Source: a bacterium
GTDB taxonomy: Bacteria; Hydrothermota; Tepidihabitantia; Tepidihabitantales; Tepidihabitantaceae
DNA: 58,982 nucleotides
Assembly: GCA_035505375.1 (NCBI GenBank)
Contig: DATJQV010000014.1
Location: 1 to 58,982 of the forward strand
Direction of reading: 5' to 3'
The position numbers and the translations under genes are program-made. A model generated the notes under the pieces. That model ran no database searches. It was not told where the DNA came from and saw only the letters and a list, made by a program, of their open reading frames with translations. This document shows positions 16,702-24,385 of this stretch, piece by piece. How positions within the stretch are numbered: the stretch's first letter is position 1; each line of letters opens with the position of its first letter.

Positions 16702-18598
16702 GCATACTATCACGCGTTACTTACTTTTGCTGTTAGCAGGATGCGCCACGATGCTCACTGGCATGAGCATGAGGCGAATCGCCCGAATCCCGGCTGGGCC
16801 ATATGGTGTGGCGGATGGCCGCGTCTTGTGCGGCGACTTCAACCACGATTCCCTTCCTGACATGTACTTCTTCTATACACCCAGCGCATGCCACGAGACT
16901 TGGGAGTTTCAAGGCTGGAACCGATTCAAGCTCGTTTTCGAGGATACGAATGCGACCCGGCCTCACGGCGTAAACATGCGGTGCGCCATTCCCTTCGCGG
17001 CCGGCGACATTGACGGGGACGGACTTACAGATGTGGTGTGCATTACCGTCGAATATGACTCCTCTAACCCTAACATAGAGTACGATGACGTCATAACCGT
17101 CGAGAGCCCTGACAGCGTAAGCTATCCGAGCCGGCTTTCCTGGTACTACCGGTGCGGGAACAACTTCGCGATTCCATTTCTCACTGACTACCTCCCGGAC
17201 ATGGATGGAGATGGGCATAAGGGGATTTTCAGCGCCACGCCCGGTATTGGGACATGCATTTGGGAGAACACAGGCAACGATCAGAATCAACTCGTGTGGC
17301 GCGACACCACGCATGCATTCAGTTGCATGACCGTCGGCGACTTCGACATGGACGGCAAGATGAAGTTCGCCTCTGCCTCGGCTGCTAGCAACGGAGTCGT
17401 GTCTGTCCGGGAATGCACGCCCGATGACCAGTATCAGGTTGTGTATCAGGACACCGTTGGACAGCCGAATGGGGACGATGCGTTCATGACCAAAGACATT
17501 GATGGCGACGGCCTGCCCGAGTTCTACATTGCGTTCGAGAACGTCCCGCGCGGCAAGATATACCTCTGCATGTGGCAGGCAAATCAGGTTGGCAGCGACG
17601 TGTATCACCGCACGCTGGTGGATTCACTGTATTTCGGAGGGACCGACTGGGGCAGAATCAGCGAGTGCGGCGACATCGACGGCGACGGGATAGACGAGTG
17701 CATCTGGACCACGCCCGCCCAAATCAACGTGTACAAAGCCGTCTACGGCAACAAACGAGGGCGACCAGTGCAGCCGTTGCAGGAAGTTTGGCACTGGAAC
17801 AGCGACCACGGTTCCATGCAATCGCTGGTGAGCACAGTGTATGACGTGAACAACGACGGCTACAAGGAGTTGATTACCGCGGGCAACGGGAAGATATCCA
17901 TATTCGAGGTCGATGCGGTTGACCTCAAGTCGCCAACCCACGGCTCGTACAAAGTCGGCGACACGGTCCCAATCCGCTGGACCACCCATTCGCCGCCGCG
18001 CTGCGACTCGCTGTCGCTGTTCCTGAGGCGCGGTATTACACCCTCACCCCTCCCTCCCCCTCAAGGGGGAGGGAATAGAAGGGAGGGGGAGTTGGGCGAT
18101 TCGGTGTGGCTTCTCGACACGATAGCAACTGGTTTACCTGGGACCGACACTCTGTATCGCTGGGTCGTGCCTTCGGGCGTACCTGACTCCGGCCGTATCG
18201 TCGTGATGGCCTATGGTCCGGGCCATCAGTGGGACATGTCGGACAGCGTCATTACCTTCATCGGCGGCGGCGTGGCGGAAGGAAGCCAGAAAGTGCCGCT
18301 CCGCTGGTCGCTCTCCGTCAGCCCGAACCCGGCTCGCGGCGCATTCTCTGTGCGCTACGAAGTACCTTCGTCCCTCACCCTCGCCCTCTCCCAGAGGGAG
18401 AGGGAAGGGGTGAGGGTCATGTCCCTCGGTATCTACGATGTTGACGGCAGACTCGTCCGTTCCCTGTCCGACGGACAAGCCTCGCCAGGTAGGCACGAGG
18501 TCCGCATCCCCTCGAACGTCCTTCCTGCCGGGGTCTACTTCTGCACAATGACCGTTGAGAACAAGCGCTTCAGCAAGAAGGTTGTTCTGACCGAATAG
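16682..18598 (+). CDS. FG-GAP/VCBS repeat lipoprotein with sorting domain
   Basis: The 638-residue product contains calcium-binding FG-GAP/VCBS-type repeats (DFNHDSLPDMYF, GDIDGDGLTDVVCIT, DMDGDGHKGIFS, GDFDMDGKMKFAS, DIDGDGLPEFYI, GDIDGDGIDECIW, DVNNDGYKELITA), about seven blades as in integrin-alpha propellers. A beta-sandwich segment and a C-terminal sorting domain (VSPNPARGAFSVRYEV ... LGIYDVDGRLVRSL ... LPAGVYFCTMTVENKRFSKKVVLTE) follow. The N-terminus from GTG 16682 has a lipobox-like LLLLLAGC (Cys about 21), but that GTG sits inside a hairpin. ATG 16751 is the alternative start and would lose the export signal. Two inverted-repeat elements are embedded in frame (18041-18091, 18372-18418). 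Confidence 0.8.
   Translation: MESASPPHTITRYLLLLLAGCATMLTGMSMRRIARIPAGPYGVADGRVLCGDFNHDSLPDMYFFYTPSACHETWEFQGWNRFKLVFEDTNATRPHGVNMRCAIPFAAGDIDGDGLTDVVCITVEYDSSNPNIEYDDVITVESPDSVSYPSRLSWYYRCGNNFAIPFLTDYLPDMDGDGHKGIFSATPGIGTCIWENTGNDQNQLVWRDTTHAFSCMTVGDFDMDGKMKFASASAASNGVVSVRECTPDDQYQVVYQDTVGQPNGDDAFMTKDIDGDGLPEFYIAFENVPRGKIYLCMWQANQVGSDVYHRTLVDSLYFGGTDWGRISECGDIDGDGIDECIWTTPAQINVYKAVYGNKRGRPVQPLQEVWHWNSDHGSMQSLVSTVYDVNNDGYKELITAGNGKISIFEVDAVDLKSPTHGSYKVGDTVPIRWTTHSPPRCDSLSLFLRRGITPSPLPPPQGGGNRREGELGDSVWLLDTIATGLPGTDTLYRWVVPSGVPDSGRIVVMAYGPGHQWDMSDSVITFIGGGVAEGSQKVPLRWSLSVSPNPARGAFSVRYEVPSSLTLALSQREREGVRVMSLGIYDVDGRLVRSLSDGQASPGRHEVRIPSNVLPAGVYFCTMTVENKRFSKKVVLTE
18041..18091. repeat. CCCTCACCC/GGGAGGG inverted repeat, copy 1 (in frame)
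   Basis: CCCTCACCCCTCCCTCCCCC then AAGGGGGAGGGAA and GGGAGGGGG. It encodes about 17 residues (TPSPLPPPQGGGNRREGELG) inside the FG-GAP protein without breaking the frame. The same family occurs at 18372, 44366 and 50111. Confidence 0.8.
18372..18418. repeat. CCCTCACCC/GGGAGGG inverted repeat, copy 2 (in frame)
   Basis: CCCTCACCCTCGCCCTCTCC and its inverse GGGAGAGGGAAGGGGTGAGG form a near-perfect hairpin. It is translated as SLTLALSQREREGVRV within the sorting domain of the same gene, between two beta strands. Confidence 0.82.
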
Positions 18599-18624
18599 GT
18601 TTGCTCCAAGCCCGCCGAGAGAAC

Positions 18625-18648
18625 GCTGCTCGCGGAAACGCGGGCAGC
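18625..18648 (+). terminator. Intrinsic terminator after the FG-GAP gene
   Basis: Stem GCTGCTCGCG / CGCGGGCAGC (one G-T pair) with a GAAA tetraloop, followed by CTTTCTTG; 26 bases after the stop codon. Confidence 0.8.
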
Positions 18649-18716
18649 CTTTCTTGATTCTCTATCGGGTGGGACAAAAGCCAGGTGGGGGCTTGCGTCA
18701 GCGGAACTTGGATCTT

Positions 18717-19088
18717 GGCAAAGGTAGTCCCAGAGGCCGGGCCAAAGGCATCTCCAGAGTCATTACCAGAGGCCCTGTCAGAGACATTGGCAAAGGCATT
18801 GCCAGAGGCCCTGCGAAAGCCATTGGGAGAGGCTTCGCCAAGGGCTCTGCCAAAGGCATTACCAGAGGTAATACCAGAGACCGTGGGAAAGCCATTGCCA
18901 GAGACATTGCCAAAGCCATTGGGGGAGGCTTGACCAAGGACTCGACCAGAGGCAATACCAGAGGCCGTGCCAAAGGCATTGCCCAAGACTTTGCCAAAGG
19001 CCTTGGGAAAGGCACTGGTAGAGACTCTACCAAAGGCCGTACCAAAGGCTCTGCCAGAGCCTTCGGGGAAGCATCTACCCAGGGACCC
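18717..19088. repeat. 12-bp phase-locked repeat array A2 (31 units)
   Basis: Thirty-one successive 12-mers without an insertion or deletion; consensus GCCAAAGGCATT, with frequent variants ACCAGAGGCxxT. The core GCC-N3-GGC (or CC-N3-GG) is an inverted repeat, as in array A1. Four reading frames remain open across it, with tetrapeptide repeats in each (AKGI/TRGN on plus; GNAF/GNVS and PLAE/PLVR on minus). No single frame is favoured, and there is no ribosome-binding site or recognisable protein. It starts 68 bases after the terminator of the FG-GAP gene. Confidence 0.9.
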
Positions 19089-19191
19089 CCTCCATGGTCA
19101 CCACCACCATATGTAGTGGGCGCCGGGCCTGCGACCACAATTCTGCCGGGGAGTGGTCGGCCCAGGGACCGTTCCCCCGGCTGGGTCCGGC

Positions 19192-19479
19192 GACACAGCG
19201 CGAGATACGACGAAACCTACAATTGGTCGTACTTCAAGCCGAACAACTTGCCGAACGACAACGCGAATAACTTGCGGAACAACTGCTGGAACGACTTGAG
19301 GAACATGAAAAGGTTCAGGTTGAGGTCGAGGTCGAGATTGAGGTCGAGATACAGGTTGAGACACAGCGCGGGATTCAGCCGAAGGTACAGGTCACGACGC
19401 GGCTGAGGACACTTCGGCCCGTACTTCCTGACGTACTTCGGCGGGTACTTCGCGCGACCCAACTGCGGTCGGGACTAAG
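19192..19479. repeat. 12-bp phase-locked repeat array A4 (24 units, shifting consensus)
   Basis: Twenty-four 12-mers in strict phase, but the unit type changes along the array. It begins near GACACAGCGCGA, moves to CGAACAACTTGC-like units (19240-19300), then GGTCGAGGTCGA and GATACAGGTTGA units (19312-19360), then CGTACTTCGGCG units (19420-19455). It is separated from A2 by about 100 bases of non-repeat DNA. Minus-strand frames give LNLY/LDLN/RKLF-type tetrapeptides with no recognisable protein. Confidence 0.8.
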
Positions 19480-19498
19480 GCTTCAGGGTTGAGGGCAG

Positions 19499-19616
19499 GC
19501 GATTAGGGATTCGGGAATCAGATTCCTGATATTGGAGGGGGTGCTGGCGGGCGAGATTGGGGACTGGGGAAAGAGAGCCAGATATCGGGGATTGGGGAGT
19601 CAGGTCAAGGGGCGGT
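19499..19616. repeat. G-rich GATTGGGGA-word repeat
   Basis: Words GATTAGGGATTCGGGAATC, GATTGGGGACTGGGGAA and GGGGATTGGGGAGTC recur here. It resembles the AATTGGGAATTGG family at 35469 and 50055. No gene is seen between array A4 and the GT4 promoter. Confidence 0.5.
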
Positions 19617-19695
19617 AGTGTGCCGCCCGTCCGTCATTGTCTGACAAGATGAGCCGGGCCTCCGGGCCCCGCTCGCTTGCCGTGGTAGCTTCGGT

Positions 19696-19723
19696 TTGAC
19701 TCTGTCGCAACCGGGCGTAGGAT
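19696..19723 (+). promoter_or_regulatory. Promoter giving a leaderless GT4 transcript
   Basis: TTGACT (19696-19701), 16-bp spacer, TAGGAT (19718-19723). The initiation codon ATG 19730 begins 7 bases after the -10 element, at the expected transcription start. Confidence 0.6.
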
Positions 19724-19729
19724 TGGGGG

Positions 19730-20887
19730 ATGCCAAGCACCGCGCCACTCAGGGTTTGCATTGTCACCGACGCGTACCTGCCCTCCGTCGGTGGAATCGA
19801 GAACCATGTGTTGCATCTCTCGTCCGAGTTGAAGCGGCTGGGGCATGACGTGGTGGTGGTCACGCACCAACTGCCGCCGGCCTCGTGTCACGTTGAGAGT
19901 CAGGTTGAATCGCCCGTGCCGGTTCACCGGCTGGCCGGCGGGCTCATCGTTTTCCACCAGCACGACATCGCGATCGATCCGCGCACGATCGCCTCATTCA
20001 AGGCTCTGCTTGACCATGACCATTTTGACATCGTGCACGGCCAGAGCGAGGGTTCGTACCTTGTCTACGAGGCCCTGGCCGCGGCACGACGGCGGAGCGT
20101 GCCGACGGTACTGACCAGACATTCGGTGCTTCGTACCAAGCCGGTGGTGCTCAGTTCGCTGCTCGTCGCCGTGACGAAGCTGCTGGTCAGGCGGGCGGAC
20201 GGTCTGATCGCCGTCAGCCACGCCTGCGCTGAAGAGTCAGTCGGATTCCCGGGGTCGATCCGCGTCATTCCCAATGGCGTGGACACCGATGAGTTCAAGC
20301 CGCTGCCGGCTGAGCGCACACGTCTGCGCGCGGAGCTGGGCTTTACCGATGATGATATCGTGCTCGGCTACGTCGGCAGGCTGCATCCGGCAAAGGGCAT
20401 AAGTTTCCTTCTCGACGCGTTTGCGAGGCTGCATGAAGCGAGGCCGGCACTGAAGCTGCTGATTGCCGGGCCCGGCCCCTTGCGCGGCGCCGTCGAGGAG
20501 CGAGCGCGGGTTTCGTCCGGCGCAATACGGCTGCTCGACCCTCAGCCATACGACAAAGTAGCTTCGTGGCTGAATACGCTCGACGCCTTCGCGCTTCCGT
20601 CCCGGGGTGAGGCGTTCGGCATATCGCTGCTCGAAGCAATGGCCTGCGGGCTACCGTCGGTCGCATTCGGGCGTTGGGGCGTCAGGGACTTCGTCATTGA
20701 CGGCGCGACCGGGCTACTGGCCGACTCGCCGGCTGACTTCAGTGAGAAACTGGCGCGGCTGGTGTCGGACCAGGGTTTCCGAGAACGGCTGGGTCGGGCG
20801 GCGCGCAGGAGCGTGGAGGAGAGGTTCTCGTGGCCGCGTGTCGCGGCCGAGACGGCTGAGTTCTATCGCGAGCTGATTGCCGGCTAG
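19730..20887 (+). CDS. GT4-family glycosyltransferase (PIG-A-like)
   Basis: The 385-residue product is a GT-B glycosyltransferase of family 4. The N-terminal domain opens VCIVTDAYLPSVGGIENHVLHLSSELKRLGHDVVVVTH. The C-terminal domain contains IRVIPNGVDTDEFKP, LGYVGRLHPAKGISFLLDAFARL, the sugar-nucleotide site RGEAFGISLLEAMACGLP (EX7E) and FVIDGATGLL. The GGxE(N/S)H phrase is reminiscent of PIG-A and of MshA/BshA-type enzymes that transfer GlcNAc to inositol or malate. It converges on a PIG-L-type deacetylase, which is suggestive, but the sugar and acceptor are not known. Its ATG coincides with the predicted transcription start. Confidence 0.88.
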   Translation: MPSTAPLRVCIVTDAYLPSVGGIENHVLHLSSELKRLGHDVVVVTHQLPPASCHVESQVESPVPVHRLAGGLIVFHQHDIAIDPRTIASFKALLDHDHFDIVHGQSEGSYLVYEALAAARRRSVPTVLTRHSVLRTKPVVLSSLLVAVTKLLVRRADGLIAVSHACAEESVGFPGSIRVIPNGVDTDEFKPLPAERTRLRAELGFTDDDIVLGYVGRLHPAKGISFLLDAFARLHEARPALKLLIAGPGPLRGAVEERARVSSGAIRLLDPQPYDKVASWLNTLDAFALPSRGEAFGISLLEAMACGLPSVAFGRWGVRDFVIDGATGLLADSPADFSEKLARLVSDQGFRERLGRAARRSVEERFSWPRVAAETAEFYRELIAG

Positions 20888-22224
20888 GGTATTCCCTGGC
20901 GGACCACCGAACCTACCGCAGTATGGTTGACCAGCTTCCCTTTCCAGCGGACAGCGGCCGCGAAGAACACCATGTCATCTGAATCGAACCACGTTGCCGG
21001 CAGATAGACGGTCCAGGTTCCGCCCGCGCGCGTGCAGATCGGATTGGCAATGAGCGGTGCGGAGTCCGTACGCGCCGGTTCGGCCAGGGCCTGCGCCTCA
21101 TTCGATGAGTCTTTCCTGATATCGATGGTCCGCGCCACCTGCTCCGGCCCACGCGACCATACATACAGTCGGTAGTTGAATCCCGGCACGGGCGCGCGCG
21201 CCAGATAGAGCCTGAACACCTTGGGTTGGCCGCGAGGCAGGGACGCGGTGAGGCTGTCAATCCGCGGCACGGGCATGAACCCCAACGCCGGCGCATCGCC
21301 CTTTGCGGTGCCACTGTCGTTCTCGACCCGTTCAAACAGCTCGTTCCGTGCGACGTAGCCGCTGAGGTCGGCCAGGCCGAATTCGGTGAACTGGCTCCAG
21401 TGACTGTTGAGTGCAGCCCGCTTTCTGATGATTTCCTGCGTGCTAATCGGCAGCGTGTACCAGACTTGTCCGGGTCCGCGGAGCCCCTCGGGAGGGTTGA
21501 GTTCGTCCTGCTGGTTGAGGCTCGGAGAGTGCGGACGGTGGACGATATAGTAGTATGCTGCGGGGAATTTCCCGGTTTCGCGCAGATGCCATAGCCCGAT
21601 GATGGGCGCGAGGGTCGCACCCGCTGCCCAGTGGTCGGGGTGGACGTCCAGAGGATGGGGAAAGATCACGAGGTCGGCACGGTGCCCGGCGATCAGGTCA
21701 TACAGGTCTTCCGTCACGGCTTCTCCCACGTAGTCGTGCCCGGCGCAACCATACGGGTTGTGAGTCACCCTGGTGTGCGGAGACGTCACCGGCACTTTGT
21801 CGTAGTAATGTTCGAAGATAAGCTGGTCCATAGCGCCATCAGGATAGCCGAGGAAGACAAGCTGTGTGGTGTCGAGACCGAGCAGGCAAGCGTCGGCTCT
21901 GGCTTCCTTGATGCGGGTGCGGCCGAGTTCTAGGTAGTCCTTCGGGCCCGGGGACATGTTACCGGTGACGCGCCAGGCCGATGTCCAGGAACCATCACCG
22001 GCTGTTACGTAGACAACCCAGACCGAGTCGCCGAGCGCGAGCGCCTGCTGTATCAGTCCGCCGCAGGCCAGCACCTCGTCATCGGGGTGCGGCGCTACAA
22101 TGAGGATGCGTTCATTGGGCTGGAGGTGAAGTGTGTCGAGGCCAACGGCAAGCCCCTGGCCGGCAAAGAGAGAAGTAAGAAGAGAGAAGAGTGAAACCCG
22201 GATCAGGTATTCACACTTCGCCAT
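20884..22224 (-). CDS. Exported PIG-L-type LmbE deacetylase with C-terminal extension
   Basis: The 446-residue product has a signal peptide (VSLFSLLTSLFAGQGLA) whose DNA is the AGAAGTAAGAAGAGAG repeat read in antisense. The LmbE/PIG-L zinc-deacetylase domain shows APHPDDE at residues 44-50 and the second metal-site signature HPLDVHPDH near residue 195. Family members remove the N-acetyl group from GlcNAc-type conjugates. The about 150 C-terminal residues are an extra beta-rich region. It is the last gene of the minus-strand envelope operon, 19 bases after TolB. It ends on a CTAG shared with the convergent GT4 gene. Confidence 0.85.
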   Translation of the reverse strand: MAKCEYLIRVSLFSLLTSLFAGQGLAVGLDTLHLQPNERILIVAPHPDDEVLACGGLIQQALALGDSVWVVYVTAGDGSWTSAWRVTGNMSPGPKDYLELGRTRIKEARADACLLGLDTTQLVFLGYPDGAMDQLIFEHYYDKVPVTSPHTRVTHNPYGCAGHDYVGEAVTEDLYDLIAGHRADLVIFPHPLDVHPDHWAAGATLAPIIGLWHLRETGKFPAAYYYIVHRPHSPSLNQQDELNPPEGLRGPGQVWYTLPISTQEIIRKRAALNSHWSQFTEFGLADLSGYVARNELFERVENDSGTAKGDAPALGFMPVPRIDSLTASLPRGQPKVFRLYLARAPVPGFNYRLYVWSRGPEQVARTIDIRKDSSNEAQALAEPARTDSAPLIANPICTRAGGTWTVYLPATWFDSDDMVFFAAAVRWKGKLVNHTAVGSVVRQGIP

Positions 22225-22243
22225 TCTCTCTTCACTATTTGTT

Positions 22244-23638
22244 CTAACGGCTGAGGCGGGGTGACCAGGCCGGGGAATAGGCGCCCCCGACGTTTGTGAC
22301 CTGGCGCTGGTTGGCGCCGGTCCAGTCCATCGTGTAGATTTCGAACGGCCCGGTGCGGTTTGACGCGAAGGCGATGTGGAGGCCGTCAGGCGACCAGCAG
22401 GGGTCCTCGTTGTTCATGCCCGAAGTCAGGCGCATGTACGTGTCGCCGTTGATGTCGGTGACGCAGATCTGGTTGGTGCCGCCGGGCTGGCGCTGGACAA
22501 AGGCTATGAGGTCGCCGCGCGGTGACCAGGCCGGCGAAGTGTTGTAGCTTCCCTCGAAGGTCAGCCGTCTGACGTCTGTTCCGTCGGCGTTCATTACGTA
22601 GACCTGGGGTGAGCCGGTTCGGTCCGACACGAATGCGATCTGGCGGCCGTTCGGCGACCAGCTCGGAGATATGTTGATGGCTTTGTCGTTGGTGAGTCGG
22701 GTAATGTCCTTGCCGCCCGGGCTCGTCGTGTAGATTTCCTGGTTGCCCTCGAAGCCGAGCGAGACGGCGATGGTGCGGCCGTCCGGTGAGAAGGCGGGTG
22801 TGGTATTAAGCCCGGCTCGGGCGCTGACAAGCGTCGACTTGCCCGTTTCCATGGCATAGGTGTATATATTCAGCGTGCTCGCACCGTAGGTACAGTAGGC
22901 AAGGGTCGAACCGGATGGAGCCCAGGCGGGAAACAGCTTGAGCCCGCCCGAGTTGGTGAGTCGGTTCGTTCCCGCGCCGTCGTAGTCGACCGCGCAGAGT
23001 TCCTTGGTGTCACGGTCGATGGCGCGAGAGAAGGCGATTCGCGTGCGGCTGACACCATCGTCCGGTGTCAGGAGCTTGATGACCTCGTCCGCCATCTGGT
23101 GCGCCAGCCAACGCCACTGCTCTACCATGGGATAGGACTTCGTGGCAATCAGTCGGCTTACGTCGAGGTCGTACAGACGGAGCTGCACCTGCTGGCCTGA
23201 CCGTCTGGTGACCAGGTCGCCACATATCAGAATCTGCGCGCCGGTCGTGCCCCAGCCCTTCAGGTCGATCTTCTTTTCGTCAGTGGCAAAGGCATACGCG
23301 CGCCCGGATTCGGGTTCCTCGAAGGAAAAGTGGAGGGAGAATTTCAGGTCCGCCACAAGAACCGAGCGGATGTCGTGCAACCGGGAGAAGGCGGCTGGCC
23401 CGGCGCCGGGCTCTGCCTGGAAGTCGGCGATGACCATGTCCATCCTCTTCCTGCCGCCGCTCGAGGTCAGCTTGAGCCACAGCTCTTCAGCCGGCACCTC
23501 GACCGTCGGCGCCGGGGTAAGCGGAGGCTGCTGCTGAGCGATGGCGGGGAGCGCAAGCGCAAGCACAAGAACAAGCTTCGGCCACAGCCCCGATTTCCGG
23601 GCTTGAGCTGGGGCTTCCTTGCTTGGGCTTCGCTGCAC
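22244..23638 (-). CDS. tolB: TolB-like periplasmic beta-propeller protein
   Basis: The 464-residue product has a signal peptide (LWPKLVLVLALALPAIAQ), the TolB N-terminal domain (about residues 65-215; IADFQ ... LKFSLHF ... ILICGDLVTRRSGQQVQLRLYDL) and a six-bladed WD40-like propeller. The repeats read SPSWSPNGRQIAFVSDRTGSPQVYVMNADGTDVRRLT and ADPCWSPDGLHIAFASNRTG-type. TolB is the soluble periplasmic partner of Tol-Pal, linking peptidoglycan-bound Pal to the inner-membrane complex. GTG 23638 follows the previous stop directly. The first 30 codons are made largely of CAAGC-type repeat words. No tolQ, tolR or pal lies nearby. Confidence 0.9.
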   Translation of the reverse strand: MQRSPSKEAPAQARKSGLWPKLVLVLALALPAIAQQQPPLTPAPTVEVPAEELWLKLTSSGGRKRMDMVIADFQAEPGAGPAAFSRLHDIRSVLVADLKFSLHFSFEEPESGRAYAFATDEKKIDLKGWGTTGAQILICGDLVTRRSGQQVQLRLYDLDVSRLIATKSYPMVEQWRWLAHQMADEVIKLLTPDDGVSRTRIAFSRAIDRDTKELCAVDYDGAGTNRLTNSGGLKLFPAWAPSGSTLAYCTYGASTLNIYTYAMETGKSTLVSARAGLNTTPAFSPDGRTIAVSLGFEGNQEIYTTSPGGKDITRLTNDKAINISPSWSPNGRQIAFVSDRTGSPQVYVMNADGTDVRRLTFEGSYNTSPAWSPRGDLIAFVQRQPGGTNQICVTDINGDTYMRLTSGMNNEDPCWSPDGLHIAFASNRTGPFEIYTMDWTGANQRQVTNVGGAYSPAWSPRLSR

Positions 23639-24385
23639 TTAGCGGATAATCGGCAGCCAGTCGTGGAACAGGAAGTAGAACCGGCCGATCAAGAGCGAGA
23701 TACGGGACATCACGGTGTAACCGAAGGACGCACCGAATCCGACCATGATGAAGATGATGCCGATACGCGAAACCCCGCCCAGGGCGCCCTTGTGTTCTTT
23801 CGAGAAGTAGAAGTAGAAGAGCGTGGCAAAACAGCCGACAAAGACGACGATGTTATTGACGTTGACGAGGGGACGGAGCGTGTCGGAAATCTGGGGCAAC
23901 AGGAATCCCTGGATCGACGCGGCTATCCCCAGGCCGGAGCCGATGCCGACCGTGAACGCGATGGGCCAGCGTGATATCCACTCGATACGCGGATTCACCA
24001 AGGTGGGGATGAACATGGCGATGCACATCACCGCGAGAACTATGAGAATCACACTGAATTGGCGGAAAATGAGCATCAGCAGGCTGAGCGCGGCGAGGGC
24101 GGGCAGGGTCAGGTTGGAGCGGGAGAGCAGCATGACTCCAAGCGCCGCGGGGACGAGCAGAATCCACGCCTCGACATGATTGTGGGCGGCGACGTTGCTG
24201 TTGAACTTCTCTACGAGCATGGGGTAGACGTCGAATGCCCACGAGTAGATGATGGCAAACCCGGCCGACGTGCCGACGTACAGGTGCTCGGCCGCCTTGT
24301 ACAGCGGATTATCCTTGTAAAGAAACGAGAGGATGCCAATGGTCAGCGTCGCCGCGACCCAGGTGCCGATGATGTTCATTATCAT
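23639..24385 (-). CDS. Polytopic membrane protein of the envelope operon (about 8 TM)
   Basis: The 248-residue hydrophobic protein has segments at about residues 5-22, 36-54, 72-90, 92-107, 111-132, 140-161, 176-195 and 205-228. It shows an amphipathic start (MIMNIIGTWVAATLTIGILSFLYKDNPLYKAAEHLYVG). No named family is recognised. The gene abuts its neighbours on both sides (zero to a few bases), with GAGGAAA just before the ATG, so it is translated as part of the operon. With the two adjacent genes it probably forms an inner-membrane assembly of unknown function. Confidence 0.75.
   Translation of the reverse strand: MIMNIIGTWVAATLTIGILSFLYKDNPLYKAAEHLYVGTSAGFAIIYSWAFDVYPMLVEKFNSNVAAHNHVEAWILLVPAALGVMLLSRSNLTLPALAALSLLMLIFRQFSVILIVLAVMCIAMFIPTLVNPRIEWISRWPIAFTVGIGSGLGIAASIQGFLLPQISDTLRPLVNVNNIVVFVGCFATLFYFYFSKEHKGALGGVSRIGIIFIMVGFGASFGYTVMSRISLLIGRFYFLFHDWLPIIR

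Noticed and set aside
18654-19406. 250-residue basic frame (AKGI/TRGN repeats) over arrays A2 and A4
   Set aside because: Three other frames are equally open across the same DNA and none looks like a protein with a start signal. A translated product cannot be excluded but is not supported.
7201-19479. CRISPR arrays
   Set aside because: The arrays are direct 12-bp units without spacers or longer repeats, unit sequence is degenerate, and there are no cas genes. They are not CRISPR.
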